Shown here in pieces: positions 63,101-64,000 of a stretch of DNA of 64,000 bases (within the stretch, counting starts at the first letter, position 1; every line of letters begins with the position of its first letter). A model generated the notes under the pieces. The model saw only the letters and a program-made list of their open reading frames with translations, searched no databases and had not been told where the DNA came from. This DNA comes from Bombyx mori. Taxonomy: Eukaryota; Arthropoda; Insecta; Lepidoptera; Bombycidae. The position numbers were made by a program, and so were the translations under genes. Where the stretch lies: contig NC_085124.1 in the NCBI RefSeq assembly GCF_030269925.1, forward strand, positions 5,952,001-6,016,000. Reading direction: 5' to 3'.

Positions 63101-63690
63101 CTTGGAAATTTTTATTTCATAAAAAGAAGACAGACTTAAACGAACATACGTTCTTCATCATTGTTACTGATTTGAATTAAGAATTATTTGTTTTAATCTG
63201 TTTGTCTGTTCTGTTTATTTGTTTTATTACTGGTGGTAGGACCTCTTGTGAGTCCACGCGGGTAGGTACCACTACCCTGCCTATTTCTGCCGTGCAGCAG
63301 TAATGCGTTTCGGTTTGGGGTAGCCGTTGGAACTATATTTGAGATCTTAGGACTTATATCTCAAGGTGGGTGGCGCATTTATGTCGTAGATGTCTATGGG
63401 CTCCAGTAACCACTTAAAACCAGGTGGGCTGTGAGCTCGTCCACCCATCTAAGCAGTAAAAAAAAATTATCTTTTTTTTTTGTAATTTATTGTTGTTCAT
63501 ATTACAGGTTAGCCGCCAGCAGCTACTAGAAGTGCCTCTTGTTCCTCTAGAAAAATGTGAAAAAGTATTTGGCGAATCCGTGCCAGTACACGAGGGGCAG
63601 CTGTGTGCGGGCGGTGAAGAAGGAAAGGATGCCTGTTCTGGATTCGGAGGAGCACCACTACTCATCAAACGTGACGGAAAATTTCTTCAG
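57198..63690 (+). CDS. Clip-domain serine protease homologue (catalytically dead), 3' partial
   Basis: Eight exons, phases consistent: 57198-57267, 58700-58761, 59378-59469, 60474-60661, 61113-61221, 62044-62225, 62893-62993, 63508-63690. About 329 residues; the last exon(s) lie beyond the window. Signal peptide MGVMIRVLFLMCILEWSVLA. Clip domain from CPPNTSCVPISSC to LTCGNDNNEDYVCCP. The S1 fold begins at GVDYDGIGTHPWVARIGF; the usual cleavage sequence (R/K then IVGG) is replaced by SMVRGVDY. Catalytic His in VVLTAAHC and Asp in FRHDIALILL are kept, but the GDSGGP motif reads GFGGAP, so the Ser is Gly. Such haemolymph homologues act as cofactors in melanisation or Toll cascades; the exact role is not deducible. 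It resembles masquerade/PPAF-II-type proteins. Introns hold Bm1 copies. Confidence 0.88.
58315..58561 (+). mobile_element. Bm1: Bm1 SINE body
   Basis: ACTGGTGGTAGGACTTCTTG to GAGCAATAAAAAAAAAAAC. In intron 1 of the protease homologue. Confidence 0.92.
59515..59853 (+). mobile_element. Bm1: Bm1 SINE, linker plus body, 3' tail cut
   Basis: Starts within the post-tRNA linker (AATTTTTCTAATGAAATACG) and runs to CTAATCCACCCAAC, lacking the terminal TCTAAGCAATAAA because an inverted copy abuts it. Confidence 0.92.
59855..60100 (-). mobile_element. Bm1: Bm1 SINE body, inverted next to the previous copy
   Basis: TTTTTTATTGCTTAGATGGG to AGAGGTCCTACCACCAGTAA in reverse orientation. With 59515-59853 it forms a palindrome with arms of about 230 bp in an intron of the protease homologue. 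Confidence 0.92.
61545..61835 (+). mobile_element. Old, decayed Jockey-family 3' end
   Basis: Follows the order of the copy C/D 3' end with heavy divergence: CGTACTCGTCAAACTCG, CCATCAGCTTGTTGAG, TCGCGATTCGATCTAGTAGTAG, GTGTTAAATCTCCTTCG, CCTGGTGAAGCTGGAAGGG and CCAGTAACT. In an intron of the protease homologue; it shows long residence of this family. Confidence 0.7.
62354..62608 (-). other. Unrecognised 84-codon open frame, possible gene fragment
   Basis: Minus-strand ATG frame beginning MGLDKKQPAYRKLADPSKY, including RIYEPRDVVIIEAGGGERHH, within an intron of the protease homologue. Composition looks protein-like and GC-richer than its surroundings, but I do not recognise it and cannot exclude chance or a repeat. 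Confidence 0.25.
63229..63466 (+). mobile_element. Bm1: Bm1 SINE body
   Basis: ACTGGTGGTAGGACCTCTTG to CATCTAAGCAGTAAAAAAA, with a small deletion after TTCGGTTTG. In the intron before the last visible protease-homologue exon. Confidence 0.92.
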
Positions 63691-64000
63691 GTTGATTTGA
63701 TAATTTTGCTGAATTCGAAGTGCTTCACTTTTATTTTAATAATAGTTATCTATATGAAATGTCTGTAGCATAAATTATTATCTACAGCGATACGGCACGA
63801 TAATCCACTTATAATATACCCGCCGCTAACTTCATGCCTGAAAGTATCTTAAGGAAGCGTCAGAATGTTACCTCGAAAAAGCGTTGCAAGGCGATATATC
63901 CTTCTTAAGGTGATACGACACGAAAACCCTTTTGTCGTGGCCGCCGGAAATTACATACCCGATTCTGTGGACCGAATGGTAAACTGTCGACGTCGCCCCC
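63691..64000. other. Intron or right edge, unrecognised GC-richer end
   Basis: After donor GTTGAT the sequence is AT-rich to 63780, then GC-richer. Two loosely similar blocks (CGATACGGCACGATAATCC near 63787 and TGATACGACACGAAAACCC near 63912) suggest a diverged duplication or repeat. The final exon of the protease homologue is not seen. Confidence 0.4.

Noticed and set aside
1..64000. CRISPR array, prophage, operon or other prokaryotic system
   Set aside because: All genes have introns and eukaryotic transposons; repeats are dispersed SINEs and LINEs, not regularly spaced.

Overview
The window is lepidopteran nuclear DNA, almost certainly Bombyx (silkworm, B. mori or B. mandarina). The evidence is at least sixteen copies of the silkworm Bm1 SINE, a recently active Jockey-clade LINE, Lep1-like Helitron ends, AT-rich introns, and spliced genes with GT/AG boundaries. 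It is eukaryotic: I see no operons, Shine-Dalgarno sites, CRISPR arrays or phage. Part of the ORF evidence uses TTG/GTG starts, so I placed starts and exons from splice sites and phase.

Host genes. (1) CFAP61, an axonemal radial-spoke/calmodulin-complex protein, fills 392-29638 (+). I resolve 16 exons that join in phase; the N-terminal third lies upstream of the window. (2) A tandem downstream gene at 29845-34814 (+) has six phase-consistent exons and encodes a 359-residue protein I do not recognise. (3) and (4) On the minus strand, converging on gene 2, are two Cys-rich genes: a short one at 35758-36801 with an alternative last exon at 34871-34963, and a longer one at about 36871-41730. Both are built largely from tiny phase-0 exons. 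(5) A secreted clip-domain serine protease homologue starts at 57198 and runs off the right end. It keeps the catalytic His and Asp but has lost the Ser. Genes 1-4 may be a sperm/axoneme neighbourhood; that is inference for genes 2-4.

Mobile DNA dominates the rest. One Jockey-clade LINE family of about 5.2 kb is present four times: copy A (1295-6472, minus, both ORFs open), copy B (5'-truncated, minus), copy C (20633-25782, plus, inserted inside copy B, ORF2 with one nonsense codon) and copy D (about 50289-55496, plus, both ORFs open). Target-site duplications (TSDs) can be read for all four. An RTE-like LINE at 45629-49292 carries an internal inverted duplication although it is bounded by one 13-bp TSD. 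There are also fragments of a second Jockey-like family, an R1-clade LINE, several RTE tails, a mariner-like transposase remnant, a hAT-type MITE with 8-bp TSD, two Helitron-like elements, and tRNA-derived SINEs.

The most interesting signals are: a pseudoknot-like 3' module with compensatory base changes shared by several LINE and short non-autonomous families; the LINE 5' end with initiator, correctly spaced DPE, 15-bp repeats and a variable number of 75-bp repeats; the RTE inverted duplication; and the Cys-rich microexon genes next to CFAP61.
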